From NCBI GenBank assembly GCA_900550025.1, contig URQP01000057.1, positions 1-16,480 of the forward strand: a stretch of DNA of 16,480 nt. The letters are read 5' to 3'. The position numbers and the translations under genes were made by a program. Shown one piece after another: positions 1-6,022 of the stretch (the first letter of the stretch is position 1; the number at the start of each line of letters is the position of its first letter). Source of the DNA: an uncultured Porphyromonadaceae bacterium. GTDB taxonomy: Bacteria; Bacteroidota; Bacteroidia; Bacteroidales; Muribaculaceae. The notes beneath the pieces are model-generated. The model saw nothing but the letters and a program-made list of their open reading frames with translations. It did not search any database and was not told the origin of the DNA.

Positions 1-81
1 AGGGCGGTGAATGGGGCAACCCCTCCGGGTCTTCGACCCGCCTTCCCTATTAACTGCGCTCCGCTCCGTGAACAGGGGAGG
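1..81. repeat. Block of nested palindromes, possible dispersed repeat element
   Basis: No gene is visible here. The block holds three successive hairpins: GGGG-CAA-CCCC at 13-23; CGGGTC-TTC-GACCCG at 26-40 (6 bp perfect); and a longer stem pairing 41-48 (CCTTCCCT) with 74-81 (AGGGGAGG) through one G-T wobble, with weaker pairing further inward around the CG-rich loop near 55-67. A stretch GGCGG at 3-7 could alternatively pair with CCGCC at 38-42. Such dense GC-rich palindromy beside an AT-richer neighbourhood is typical of dispersed REP-like or MITE-like intergenic repeats. That identity is inference, as only one copy is visible. Confidence 0.45.
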
Positions 82-114
82 ACATTTTATGACATACGTT
101 AGTATGTAAAATGT
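82..114 (-). terminator. Hairpin 3' of rlmH, candidate terminator
   Basis: The arms ACATTTT-ATG-ACATAC (82-97) and GTATGTAAAATGT (102-114) form a 13-bp stem with a three-base ATG bulge and a 4-base GTTA loop. It lies 19 nt past the rlmH stop codon, so it is a reasonable transcription terminator for rlmH. No clear T-tract follows on the minus strand, so it could instead belong to the palindromic block next to it. Confidence 0.45.
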
Positions 115-132
115 CTAATGACCGATTTTGGT

Positions 133-606
133 TTATTCGTGGTGGTAGGGCTCGTGGTGGATGATTGAGAAGGCGCGGTAGAGCTGTTCGGTGAAAACGA
201 GGCGGATAAGGTCGTGGGGAAATGTCATTTTCGACAGTGATATTTTTTCGTTTGCCCGCCCGTATATCTCTTTTGAGAAGCCGTAAGGTCCGCCGATGAT
301 GAAAACCAACCTTTTAGGCACGCTTTGCATTTTGCGTTCGATGTATGTGGAAAAATCGACGGATGTAAACTCCTTGCCGTGTTCGTCGAGAAGCACTACG
401 TAGTCCGACTTGTCCAAAGCCGCCGCTATATTGTCGCCCTCCGACTGCTTCTGCTGTTCCTGCGACAGGCTTTTTGTGGTTTTGGCATCCGCGATATACT
501 GTATGGAGAAAGGGCAGTAGCGCGATATGCGCTTGGTGTATTCGTCGATACCTTGGTTGAGGTAGCTATGGACTGTCTTTCCGACAACAAGCAGGCTGAT
601 TTTCAT
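133..606 (-). CDS. rlmH: 23S rRNA (pseudouridine1915-N3)-methyltransferase RlmH
   Basis: RlmH is a small SPOUT-class methyltransferase that uses S-adenosylmethionine to methylate pseudouridine 1915 in helix 69 of 23S rRNA, on assembled 70S ribosomes. The 157-residue protein has the usual family length of about 155. Family marks are LLDEHGKEFTS (72-82), the glycine-rich knot segment IIGGPYGF (103-110), where most members have GGxxG, and the C-terminal block FPHDLIRLVFTEQLYRAFSI ending in PYHHE, close to the E. coli C-terminus. The ATG at 606 was chosen because the protein then begins MKISLLVVG as in the family; a further upstream start would add 23 residues overlapping the promoter and nadC. 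It is transcribed divergently from nadC from a shared 59-bp spacer. Confidence 0.95.
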   Translation of the reverse strand: MKISLLVVGKTVHSYLNQGIDEYTKRISRYCPFSIQYIADAKTTKSLSQEQQKQSEGDNIAAALDKSDYVVLLDEHGKEFTSVDFSTYIERKMQSVPKRLVFIIGGPYGFSKEIYGRANEKISLSKMTFPHDLIRLVFTEQLYRAFSIIHHEPYHHE

Positions 607-620
607 ATTTATTTTTTCTG

Positions 621-652
621 CAAAGATACGAAACATAGTATCTTTGCACCAA
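621..652 (-). promoter_or_regulatory. Promoter of rlmH
   Basis: On the minus strand TATCTTTG (628-621) matches the Bacteroidetes -7 consensus TAnnTTTG exactly. A TTG at 652-650, inside TTTTGG, lies 21 nt upstream and fits the -33 element. The predicted start of transcription is near 614, giving a leader of only about 8 nt before the rlmH ATG. Confidence 0.7.
639..646 (+). promoter_or_regulatory. -7 box of nadC promoter
   Basis: TATCTTTG at 639-646 is an exact TAnnTTTG -7 box, placed 19 nt before the nadC ATG. No good -33 TTG is present at the right distance (the nearest is CTG at 618-620, 18 nt upstream). This box and the rlmH -7 box form a perfect inverted repeat. Confidence 0.65.
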
Positions 653-665
653 AATCTTAATCGTA

Positions 666-1517
666 ATGAAAACAAAGGAAGAACTGATAGACGGTCTGCT
701 GGATTTGGCTTTTGCCGAGGATATAGGCGACGGCGACCATACGACGCTTTGCTGCATACCTGATGACGAGATGGGCAAGCAGCATCTGTTGATAAAGGAA
801 GAAGGCGTGCTTGCCGGGGTTGATATTGCCTTGAAAGTGTTCAAGAAATTCGACCCGACGTTGAAGGTGACGGTGTTCATCAATGACGGCGCACATGTAA
901 AGCCTGGCGACATTGCGTTTGAAGTGGATGGAAAAGTTCGCTCGTTGTTGCAAACCGAAAGGCTGATGCTCAACATAATGCAACGGATGAGCGGCATCGC
1001 TACCATGACGGCCAAATATGCCGCTGAGCTGAAAGGCTTGAAGGCGAAGGTGCTTGATACCCGCAAGACCACTCCCGGAATGCGTATGCTCGAAAAGGAG
1101 GCGGTAAGAATCGGCGGGGGGATGAACCACCGCATCGGTTTGTTCGATATGATTCTGCTGAAAGACAACCACGTGGATTTTGCCGGCGGGATAAAGAACG
1201 CTATCAATAAGGCGCATCAATATCTGAAGGACAACCACAAGGAAGGGATGCAGATTGAAATCGAGGTGCGCAATTTCGACGAGCTTCGCGATGTGCTTGA
1301 GATCGGAGGAGTTGACCGCATAATGCTCGATAATTTCAATATCGAGAATACAAAAAAGGCTGTCGAGATGGTTGGCGGACGCTTCGAAATCGAATCATCG
1401 GGCGGCATCACTTTCGACACTTTGCGCAAATACGGCGAATGCGGCGTGGATTATATATCAGTCGGCGCGTTGACCCATTCCGTAAAGGGCTTGGATATGA
1501 GTTTCAAGGCTTGCTAA
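666..1517 (+). CDS. nadC: Quinolinate phosphoribosyltransferase (decarboxylating)
   Basis: NadC converts quinolinate and phosphoribosyl pyrophosphate to nicotinate mononucleotide, CO2 and diphosphate, the entry of de novo NAD synthesis into the shared pathway. The 283-residue protein is of normal length. Visible family motifs are ERLMLN (99-104), DTRKTTPGMR (131-140), HRIGLFDMILLKDNH (155-169), EIEV (198-201), IMLDNF (219-224), ESSGGI (243-248) and VDYISVGALTHS (261-272), covering the N-terminal sandwich domain and the C-terminal phosphate-binding barrel. The basic residues in the DTRKTTPG and HR segments are those that bind the substrates. The ATG at 666 follows the -7 box closely. Its TAA overlaps the TAG of the convergent HAD gene. 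No nadA or nadB is present in the window. Confidence 0.96.
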   Translation: MKTKEELIDGLLDLAFAEDIGDGDHTTLCCIPDDEMGKQHLLIKEEGVLAGVDIALKVFKKFDPTLKVTVFINDGAHVKPGDIAFEVDGKVRSLLQTERLMLNIMQRMSGIATMTAKYAAELKGLKAKVLDTRKTTPGMRMLEKEAVRIGGGMNHRIGLFDMILLKDNHVDFAGGIKNAINKAHQYLKDNHKEGMQIEIEVRNFDELRDVLEIGGVDRIMLDNFNIENTKKAVEMVGGRFEIESSGGITFDTLRKYGECGVDYISVGALTHSVKGLDMSFKAC

Positions 1518-2152
1518 GCATTCTTGGCGGCGAGCATATCGGATATGTGGAAGCCTGTAAAACCGTTGATGGTTTTATGGGCTTTTCCGTTTATTTCGTC
1601 GAATGGCAATGTCGTGGCGAGTGCTATTGTCGTTGCTCCTGATGCCATGCCTGACTGTATGCCCGAAAGCGAATCCTCGAAAACGAAGCAGTCCTTTATG
1701 TCGATGCCGATGGCTTCTGCTCCTTTTAGGTATGGTTCCGGGTCGGGTTTCGAGTGCGTGACCATATCTCCTGTCACTACGACGGCAAACAGTTCGCGGA
1801 ATCCGGGATTCTGCTCGTACAGGTTGTCCATTTTCTTTTGTGAACTGCTTGTCACTATCGCACATTTCACTCCGCAGGCGTTCAACTCCTCGATGAAGCG
1901 TATTGCTTCCGGAAACGGTACATACCGCATATTCCGTTCGTAATCAACAATCATTTTCCCGATTTCTTCCTGCACTTGCTTGTTAGGAAAATATGTGTCG
2001 AGAATCTTGGGCAGTGTGGAACCTTTGATCTTTATTGCGAAATTGTCGATTCCTGTGGGAAACCGTTCTTCTATCTCTTTCCAGCATTCTGTGTATGCCG
2101 ATTCGCTGTCTATTACCACTCCATCGAGGTCGAAAAGTGCTCCTGTCGTCAT
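1514..2152 (-). CDS. HAD-superfamily phosphatase, beta-phosphoglucomutase-like
   Basis: This is a cytosolic haloacid-dehalogenase hydrolase that removes phosphate from, or moves it on, a small phosphorylated metabolite; the substrate cannot be read from the sequence. All four HAD motifs are present in the 212-residue protein: FDLDGVVIDS (7-16, nucleophile D8 and acid D10), VTSSS (100-104), the lysine of HSKPDPEPY (K135) and FEDSLSGIQSG (158-168, acidic pair E159-D160). The helical cap lies between motifs I and II, as in the beta-phosphoglucomutase and DL-glycerol-3-phosphatase group. I use the ATG at 2152, which puts motif I at the usual place; an in-frame TTG at 2173 would add seven residues. 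Its 3' end overlaps nadC, so the two genes share no intergenic terminator. Confidence 0.88.
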   Translation of the reverse strand: MTTGALFDLDGVVIDSESAYTECWKEIEERFPTGIDNFAIKIKGSTLPKILDTYFPNKQVQEEIGKMIVDYERNMRYVPFPEAIRFIEELNACGVKCAIVTSSSQKKMDNLYEQNPGFRELFAVVVTGDMVTHSKPDPEPYLKGAEAIGIDIKDCFVFEDSLSGIQSGMASGATTIALATTLPFDEINGKAHKTINGFTGFHISDMLAAKNA

Positions 2153-2170
2153 CTTCGGTGAAATTTTCCG

Positions 2171-2178
2171 CAAATTTA
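2171..2178 (-). promoter_or_regulatory. -7 box of HAD phosphatase gene
   Basis: TAAATTTG on the minus strand (2178-2171) is an exact TAnnTTTG match, 18 nt upstream of the ATG at 2152. No clear -33 TTG is seen, so only the -7 element is claimed. Confidence 0.5.
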
Positions 2179-2188
2179 GTCATATATT

Positions 2189-2218
2189 TTGTGTTTTTAT
2201 GGAATATACGTAATTTAG
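2189..2218 (+). promoter_or_regulatory. Promoter of FAD-dehydrogenase gene
   Basis: TTG at 2189-2191, inside a TTTTG run, is followed after 19 nt by TAATTTAG (2211-2218), a 7-of-8 -type match to TAnnTTTG. The box ends only 4 nt before the ATG at 2223, so the mRNA would be leaderless or nearly so if this is the promoter used. Confidence 0.5.
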
Positions 2219-2222
2219 CGTT

Positions 2223-3794
2223 ATGACTGAAGATTTTCAACTACGTACGGACCCGCGTACCGCTGCCGATATGCATCGTGTGATGCATGCGCTTGCGGCG
2301 CAGCACGATATAGAGTCTAACCGGATAAAGGCGTTGCGCATAATTAAGCGTTCAATAGATGCCCGGCAGCGCAATGTGATGGTAAACCTTACTGTTAGGT
2401 GCTGGCTTGACGAAGAACCGGCCACTATTGCGTTGTATGAACCGATACGTTATGGCGACGTTTCATCGTCGGAAAAAAGGGCAGTTGTGGTAGGTGCAGG
2501 GCCGGGCGGACTGTTTGCCGCCTTGCGTCTGATTGAAGCGGGAGTTAAGCCTGTTCTTCTTGAACGTGGGAAAAACGTTGACGAGCGTAGGCTCGACATT
2601 GCAAAGATTTCGCGAGAAGGGACGGTGAATCCCGATTCCAATTACTGCTTCGGTGAAGGAGGTGCGGGGGCTTATTCCGACGGAAAGCTTTACACACGTA
2701 GCAAAAAGCGTGGCTCTGTTGACCGCATACTCCAGATATTCAACCAATTCGGTGCGTCTGACGATATTCTGATAGATGCGCATCCGCATATAGGTTCTGA
2801 TAAACTTCCGGGAGTTATCCGCAATATGCGCAACCGGATATTGGAGAGCGGTGGAGAGGTGCATTTTTCTACCACTGTCACATCGTTGAAATTGAAGGAA
2901 GGTGAAGTCGTTGGGGCGGTGTGTGCTGATGGTAGGGAATTCGATGGGCCGGTGATACTTGCCACAGGCCACTCGGCACGTGATGTCTACCGCATGCTCG
3001 ACGCGCAAAGCGTAGCGATAGAGCCTAAAGGCATAGCTGTCGGGGTGAGACTTGAGCATCCGCAGCAGCTTATTGACCGCATACAATATCACTCTCCGCA
3101 AGGCCGCGGTGAATATCTTCCGGCAGCCGAGTACAGTTTTGTGACTCAGGTTGACGGACGTGGCGTGTATTCGTTCTGTATGTGTCCGGGCGGTATTGTC
3201 GTACCGGCGGCGAGTGGTGCCGGGCAGTTGGTGGTCAATGGAATGTCGCCTTCCAACCGTGGCTCGCGCTGGGCTAATTCCGGTATGGTCGTTGAGGTCA
3301 GGGTAGAGGACATAGGAAAGGAATATGACAAGTTCGGCAACTTGCGGATGATGGCTTTTCAGGAAGATTTGGAGCGGTTGTGCTATGAGCAGTCGGGATG
3401 CACTCTCAATGCCGGTGCGCAGCGTATGCTTGATTTTGTCGAGGGGCGTGCTTCTAAATCTTTGCCACGCACTTCCTACACTCCGGGAATACATCTTTCG
3501 CGACTCGACTTGTGGTTGCCGCCTTTCGTAGGAAAGCGTTTGCAAAAAGGATTCTGCAAGTTCGGCAGCTTTGCGAGAGGATTTCTTACTAATGAGGCGA
3601 TATTGATAGGTGTGGAGTCGCGCACATCGTCGCCGGTACGCATACCGCGTGATGCCGTCACTATGCAGCACGTTTCCGTCAGAGGATTGTATCCTTGCGG
3701 GGAAGGTGCAGGATATGCCGGCGGGATAGTGTCGGCTGCAATCGACGGCGAGAAATGTGCTGTTGCCGTTGCTGAATATTTAAATGCAATATAG
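2223..3794 (+). CDS. FAD-dependent dehydrogenase of the COG2509 type
   Basis: This 523-residue protein belongs to a widespread but poorly characterised group of cytosolic FAD-dependent dehydrogenases; its substrate is unknown. An N-terminal region of about 85 residues, rich in charged residues, precedes the Rossmann dinucleotide-binding motif VVVGAGPGG (88-96), which ends its second strand in LLER (112-115). Group-specific segments follow: GEGGAGAYSDGKLYTR (144-159), ILATGHSARDVY in the middle, ESRTSSPVRIPRD (465-477), and the FAD-closing motif GLYPCGEGAGYAGGI (488-502). Length and motif order look complete. It is the first gene of a two-gene unit: its TAG is followed immediately by the ATG of the thioredoxin-like lipoprotein. 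GC content is visibly higher than in that next gene. Confidence 0.9.
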   Translation: MTEDFQLRTDPRTAADMHRVMHALAAQHDIESNRIKALRIIKRSIDARQRNVMVNLTVRCWLDEEPATIALYEPIRYGDVSSSEKRAVVVGAGPGGLFAALRLIEAGVKPVLLERGKNVDERRLDIAKISREGTVNPDSNYCFGEGGAGAYSDGKLYTRSKKRGSVDRILQIFNQFGASDDILIDAHPHIGSDKLPGVIRNMRNRILESGGEVHFSTTVTSLKLKEGEVVGAVCADGREFDGPVILATGHSARDVYRMLDAQSVAIEPKGIAVGVRLEHPQQLIDRIQYHSPQGRGEYLPAAEYSFVTQVDGRGVYSFCMCPGGIVVPAASGAGQLVVNGMSPSNRGSRWANSGMVVEVRVEDIGKEYDKFGNLRMMAFQEDLERLCYEQSGCTLNAGAQRMLDFVEGRASKSLPRTSYTPGIHLSRLDLWLPPFVGKRLQKGFCKFGSFARGFLTNEAILIGVESRTSSPVRIPRDAVTMQHVSVRGLYPCGEGAGYAGGIVSAAIDGEKCAVAVAEYLNAI

Positions 3795-4319
3795 ATGGAC
3801 AGATTTTGTAAATACTTATTTTGTCTCCTTGCTGTGCTTATCTTTTCCGGTTGCATAGAGGATGAGGTAGAACCAGATTCTGGATTGCAGCCGGGAGATG
3901 AATTGCCTGAATTCGTGATAACATCCGGAGATGGTCTTGCTGCCAGAAAATCTGATTTGATTGGGAAAGTGTCATTGTTGGTGTTTTTTAATACCGGGTG
4001 TCCTGATTGCCGTGAAGAATTGCCCATAATCCAGCAGATATATGATGAATATTCTGCTAATCAGGATTTTTATATTCTTTGTATTGCGACATCTGCGGAT
4101 GATGAGGTGGAGAAATATTGGGAAGAGAATCGTTTGAGTGTCCCCTATATAATTCCTTCCGACAATTCTTTGGTGGAAGCATTAGGACTTAAGACAATTC
4201 CTCACGTATATGTGTCGGATAAGTCAGCGACGATACGTTATGTATACGGCGACAGCCCGATAGCCTCTTTTGAGAATCTTTCGGAAGCCATCGGGTCTTT
4301 ACTCTGTTTGAAGCAATGA
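3795..4319 (+). CDS. Thioredoxin-like lipoprotein (TlpA/ResA-type)
   Basis: This is a predicted membrane-anchored periplasmic thiol-disulfide oxidoreductase of 174 residues. A hydrophobic signal sequence ends in the lipobox IFSGC, so C20 would be lipidated. The thioredoxin fold follows: the opening PGDELPEF (33-40), the active site GCPDC with C69 and C72, and the cis-proline loop TIPHVYV with P136. The CPDC centre is less common than the CPPC or CGPC of relatives. The start codon abuts the stop of the FAD gene, so it is probably translated from the same mRNA. Hand counts of its 60-base lines give about 30-42% GC against about 55% in the FAD gene, suggesting a different history. Partner proteins are not identifiable here. 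A role in reducing or monitoring envelope disulfides is inference. Confidence 0.85.
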   Translation: MDRFCKYLFCLLAVLIFSGCIEDEVEPDSGLQPGDELPEFVITSGDGLAARKSDLIGKVSLLVFFNTGCPDCREELPIIQQIYDEYSANQDFYILCIATSADDEVEKYWEENRLSVPYIIPSDNSLVEALGLKTIPHVYVSDKSATIRYVYGDSPIASFENLSEAIGSLLCLKQ

Positions 4320-4847
4320 TTAAGTGCATATTGTTGACTGTTTTGCAATCTTGCGGTATGCGGCCGGTGAAATACCTGTTTCAGCTTTGAAATATTTGCC
4401 GAGGAACGATGGGTTGGGGAAATTGAGCGCATAGGTGATTTCTTTGATTGTGGATTGAGAATGACATAGTTGGTATTTGATTTCTTTGATAACCTTTTCT
4501 TTGATGAATGCGGCAGGTGTATGTCCGCTTGCCTGTTTCACCACATAGGAAAGATATTTGGGAGTTATACACAGTTTTGACGCATAAAAATTTATATTCC
4601 TTTCTTTTGGGAGATATTTGGCTGTCAAATCAATGAAGCGATGAAACAAATATTCGTACCGTGATAAGTAGGTATAATTGGTTTCGACATTGGTTTTTAC
4701 CGACAATGTCACTTTTTCGTCTGCCGCCAATTTGCCGAGTAGAAAGAACAAATCTTGGATATTCAAGCCTGTTCTTTCTTTTAGCTCCATCAAAGGAAAT
4801 TCATATTTCTCTTTGATGATATTATATATTGTATCTTCCAAATCCAT
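4320..4847 (-). CDS. Short AraC-family regulator with apparent N-terminal winged helix
   Basis: The C-terminal half of this 175-residue protein is an AraC-type DNA-binding domain. Its first helix-turn-helix lies at about 86-107 (INFYASKLCITPKYLSYVVK) and the second at about 133-163 (STIKEITYALNFPNPSFLGK, then GISPAAYRK). The N-terminus has no cupin or other ligand-binding domain. Instead residues 1-55 (ELKERTGLNIQDLFFLLGKL, then an AADEKVTL hairpin) read like a winged-helix unit similar to the DUF2582 winged-helix proteins of Bacteroidales; this is by eye. An AGGA lies 1 nt upstream of the ATG, very close for a ribosome site. The gene follows the efflux operon by 59 bp on the same strand without a recognisable promoter, so it may be its last cistron. 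It is AT-rich (30-47% GC by line). Target and signal are unknown. Confidence 0.82.
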   Translation of the reverse strand: MDLEDTIYNIIKEKYEFPLMELKERTGLNIQDLFFLLGKLAADEKVTLSVKTNVETNYTYLSRYEYLFHRFIDLTAKYLPKERNINFYASKLCITPKYLSYVVKQASGHTPAAFIKEKVIKEIKYQLCHSQSTIKEITYALNFPNPSFLGKYFKAETGISPAAYRKIAKQSTICT

Positions 4848-4906
4848 TTCCTGATGTTTTTAATGGGTGATTATTTATTTGTATGAGTGAATACGTTTGC
4901 ATATAG

Positions 4907-6016
4907 TTATGCTCGCTTTCTATACGTAATGGCCGCCACAATGCAGAACAGTAGGGCAAAGCCTGATAAAGCGGCATATTGCACCCAAAGGTCTGCCATG
5001 GTAGCTCCTTTCAAATAGACCGCGCGCATGATTTCGATGAAATATCGTGGCGGGAGGAAGCGCGTTATGGCTTGTGCAAATGGCGGCATCGACTCCACTG
5101 GGGTGAGCAGTCCGCTCATCAATACGAAAATCATTATGAAAAAGAACATTATGAACATTGCCTGTTGCATCGTTTCGGAAAAATTGGAGATTATAAGTCC
5201 GAAACTCGATATTGACAGCGTAAAAACCATTGCATTGGCATAAACTACCCAAAGTTGTCCGGCAGGTGATAGTCCGTACACTAATTTTGCTATCACGAGC
5301 GCTATTGTCAATATGAACAGTCCCATTATCCAGAACGGTATCAGTTTGCCGAAAGTGAATGTGAGTTTGCTTACAGGTGTGGCGTTGATTTGCTCGATTG
5401 TCCCGGATTCCTTTTCTTTCACGATGTTGAGTGCTGGTAATGCGCCGCACACGATGATTATCAGCATTACTGTCAGCGCGGGAATCATAAAGTGGCGGTA
5501 GTTGCCGGTTGGGTTGTAGAGGTTGCGGACGGTAATCAGGTCGGGAGTCTTTTCTGTCAGCACGCCGTTGGCTGTCATTGTTTCCGACAATGTTTCTGCT
5601 ACTATTTGCGTGAGGTAGGCTGTGCCTGATGCCCCTTTTGAGGCATCGACAGCATTGGCTACAATTGAAATGCCCGGTTTTTCGTTTCTGACAATTTCAC
5701 GCTCGAAATCTTGCGGAATTTCGAGTATGATGTCTATCCCGCGTTTGTCCATGGCTTCCATCGCTTTCTTGTAGTCTTGCGGGGTTTCCTTAAGTATGAA
5801 ATATGAAGAATGGCTGATTTTGTCGGTCATAAGGCGTGAGAATCCGCTGTGGTCGTTGTCGACAATACAGATGTTGATGTTTTTGAAATCGAGATTTGCG
5901 ACAAGAGGTATTATCAGCATTATTATCACAGGAAATACCACAACCATTTTCGGCATGAACGGGTCCCTGAAAAATTGTTTGAATTCTTTTTCCAATAAGA
6001 AAGTGAGAGTTTTCAT
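4907..6016 (-). CDS. ABC-2 type permease of multidrug efflux pump (YbhR-like)
   Basis: This inner-membrane subunit of an ABC exporter has 369 residues and the standard ABC-2 layout. One membrane helix near the N-terminus (about 24-41, MVVVFPVIIMLIIPLVA) precedes a large periplasmic domain (about 42-175). Five further membrane segments follow at about 176-196, 222-245, 258-278, 285-305 and 345-365. The cytoplasmic coupling segment NIVKEKESGTIEQINATPV (197-215) and the C-terminal RYFIEIMRAVYLKG (324-337) are hallmarks of the YhhJ/YbhR family. It would pair with the permease encoded just upstream, with a 6-nt gap, and be driven by the two ATPases. It is the last gene of the tightly spaced part of the operon; the AraC-type gene comes 59 bp later. 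Confidence 0.92.
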   Translation of the reverse strand: MKTLTFLLEKEFKQFFRDPFMPKMVVVFPVIIMLIIPLVANLDFKNINICIVDNDHSGFSRLMTDKISHSSYFILKETPQDYKKAMEAMDKRGIDIILEIPQDFEREIVRNEKPGISIVANAVDASKGASGTAYLTQIVAETLSETMTANGVLTEKTPDLITVRNLYNPTGNYRHFMIPALTVMLIIIVCGALPALNIVKEKESGTIEQINATPVSKLTFTFGKLIPFWIMGLFILTIALVIAKLVYGLSPAGQLWVVYANAMVFTLSISSFGLIISNFSETMQQAMFIMFFFIMIFVLMSGLLTPVESMPPFAQAITRFLPPRYFIEIMRAVYLKGATMADLWVQYAALSGFALLFCIVAAITYRKRA

Positions 6017-6022
6017 ATTCGG

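Noticed and set aside
1..132. tRNA, rRNA or riboswitch in the gene-free left edge
   Set aside because: The hairpins do not assemble into a cloverleaf or any riboswitch pattern I recognise, and no downstream gene on either strand would be controlled by it.
607..675. Upstream extension of rlmH by 23 residues
   Set aside because: It would overlap the predicted promoters and the nadC start, and the RlmH family begins at MKISLLVVG.
566..1207. Minus-strand open frame opposite nadC, 213 codons
   Set aside because: The nadC reading has all catalytic motifs, and this frame would also overlap rlmH and its promoter.
2463..3671. Long open frame (402 codons) antisense to the FAD dehydrogenase gene
   Set aside because: It lies wholly within a clearly real gene and its protein is rich in Arg, His and Ser without any motif or hydrophobic pattern; it is a mirror effect of the sense gene's codon use.
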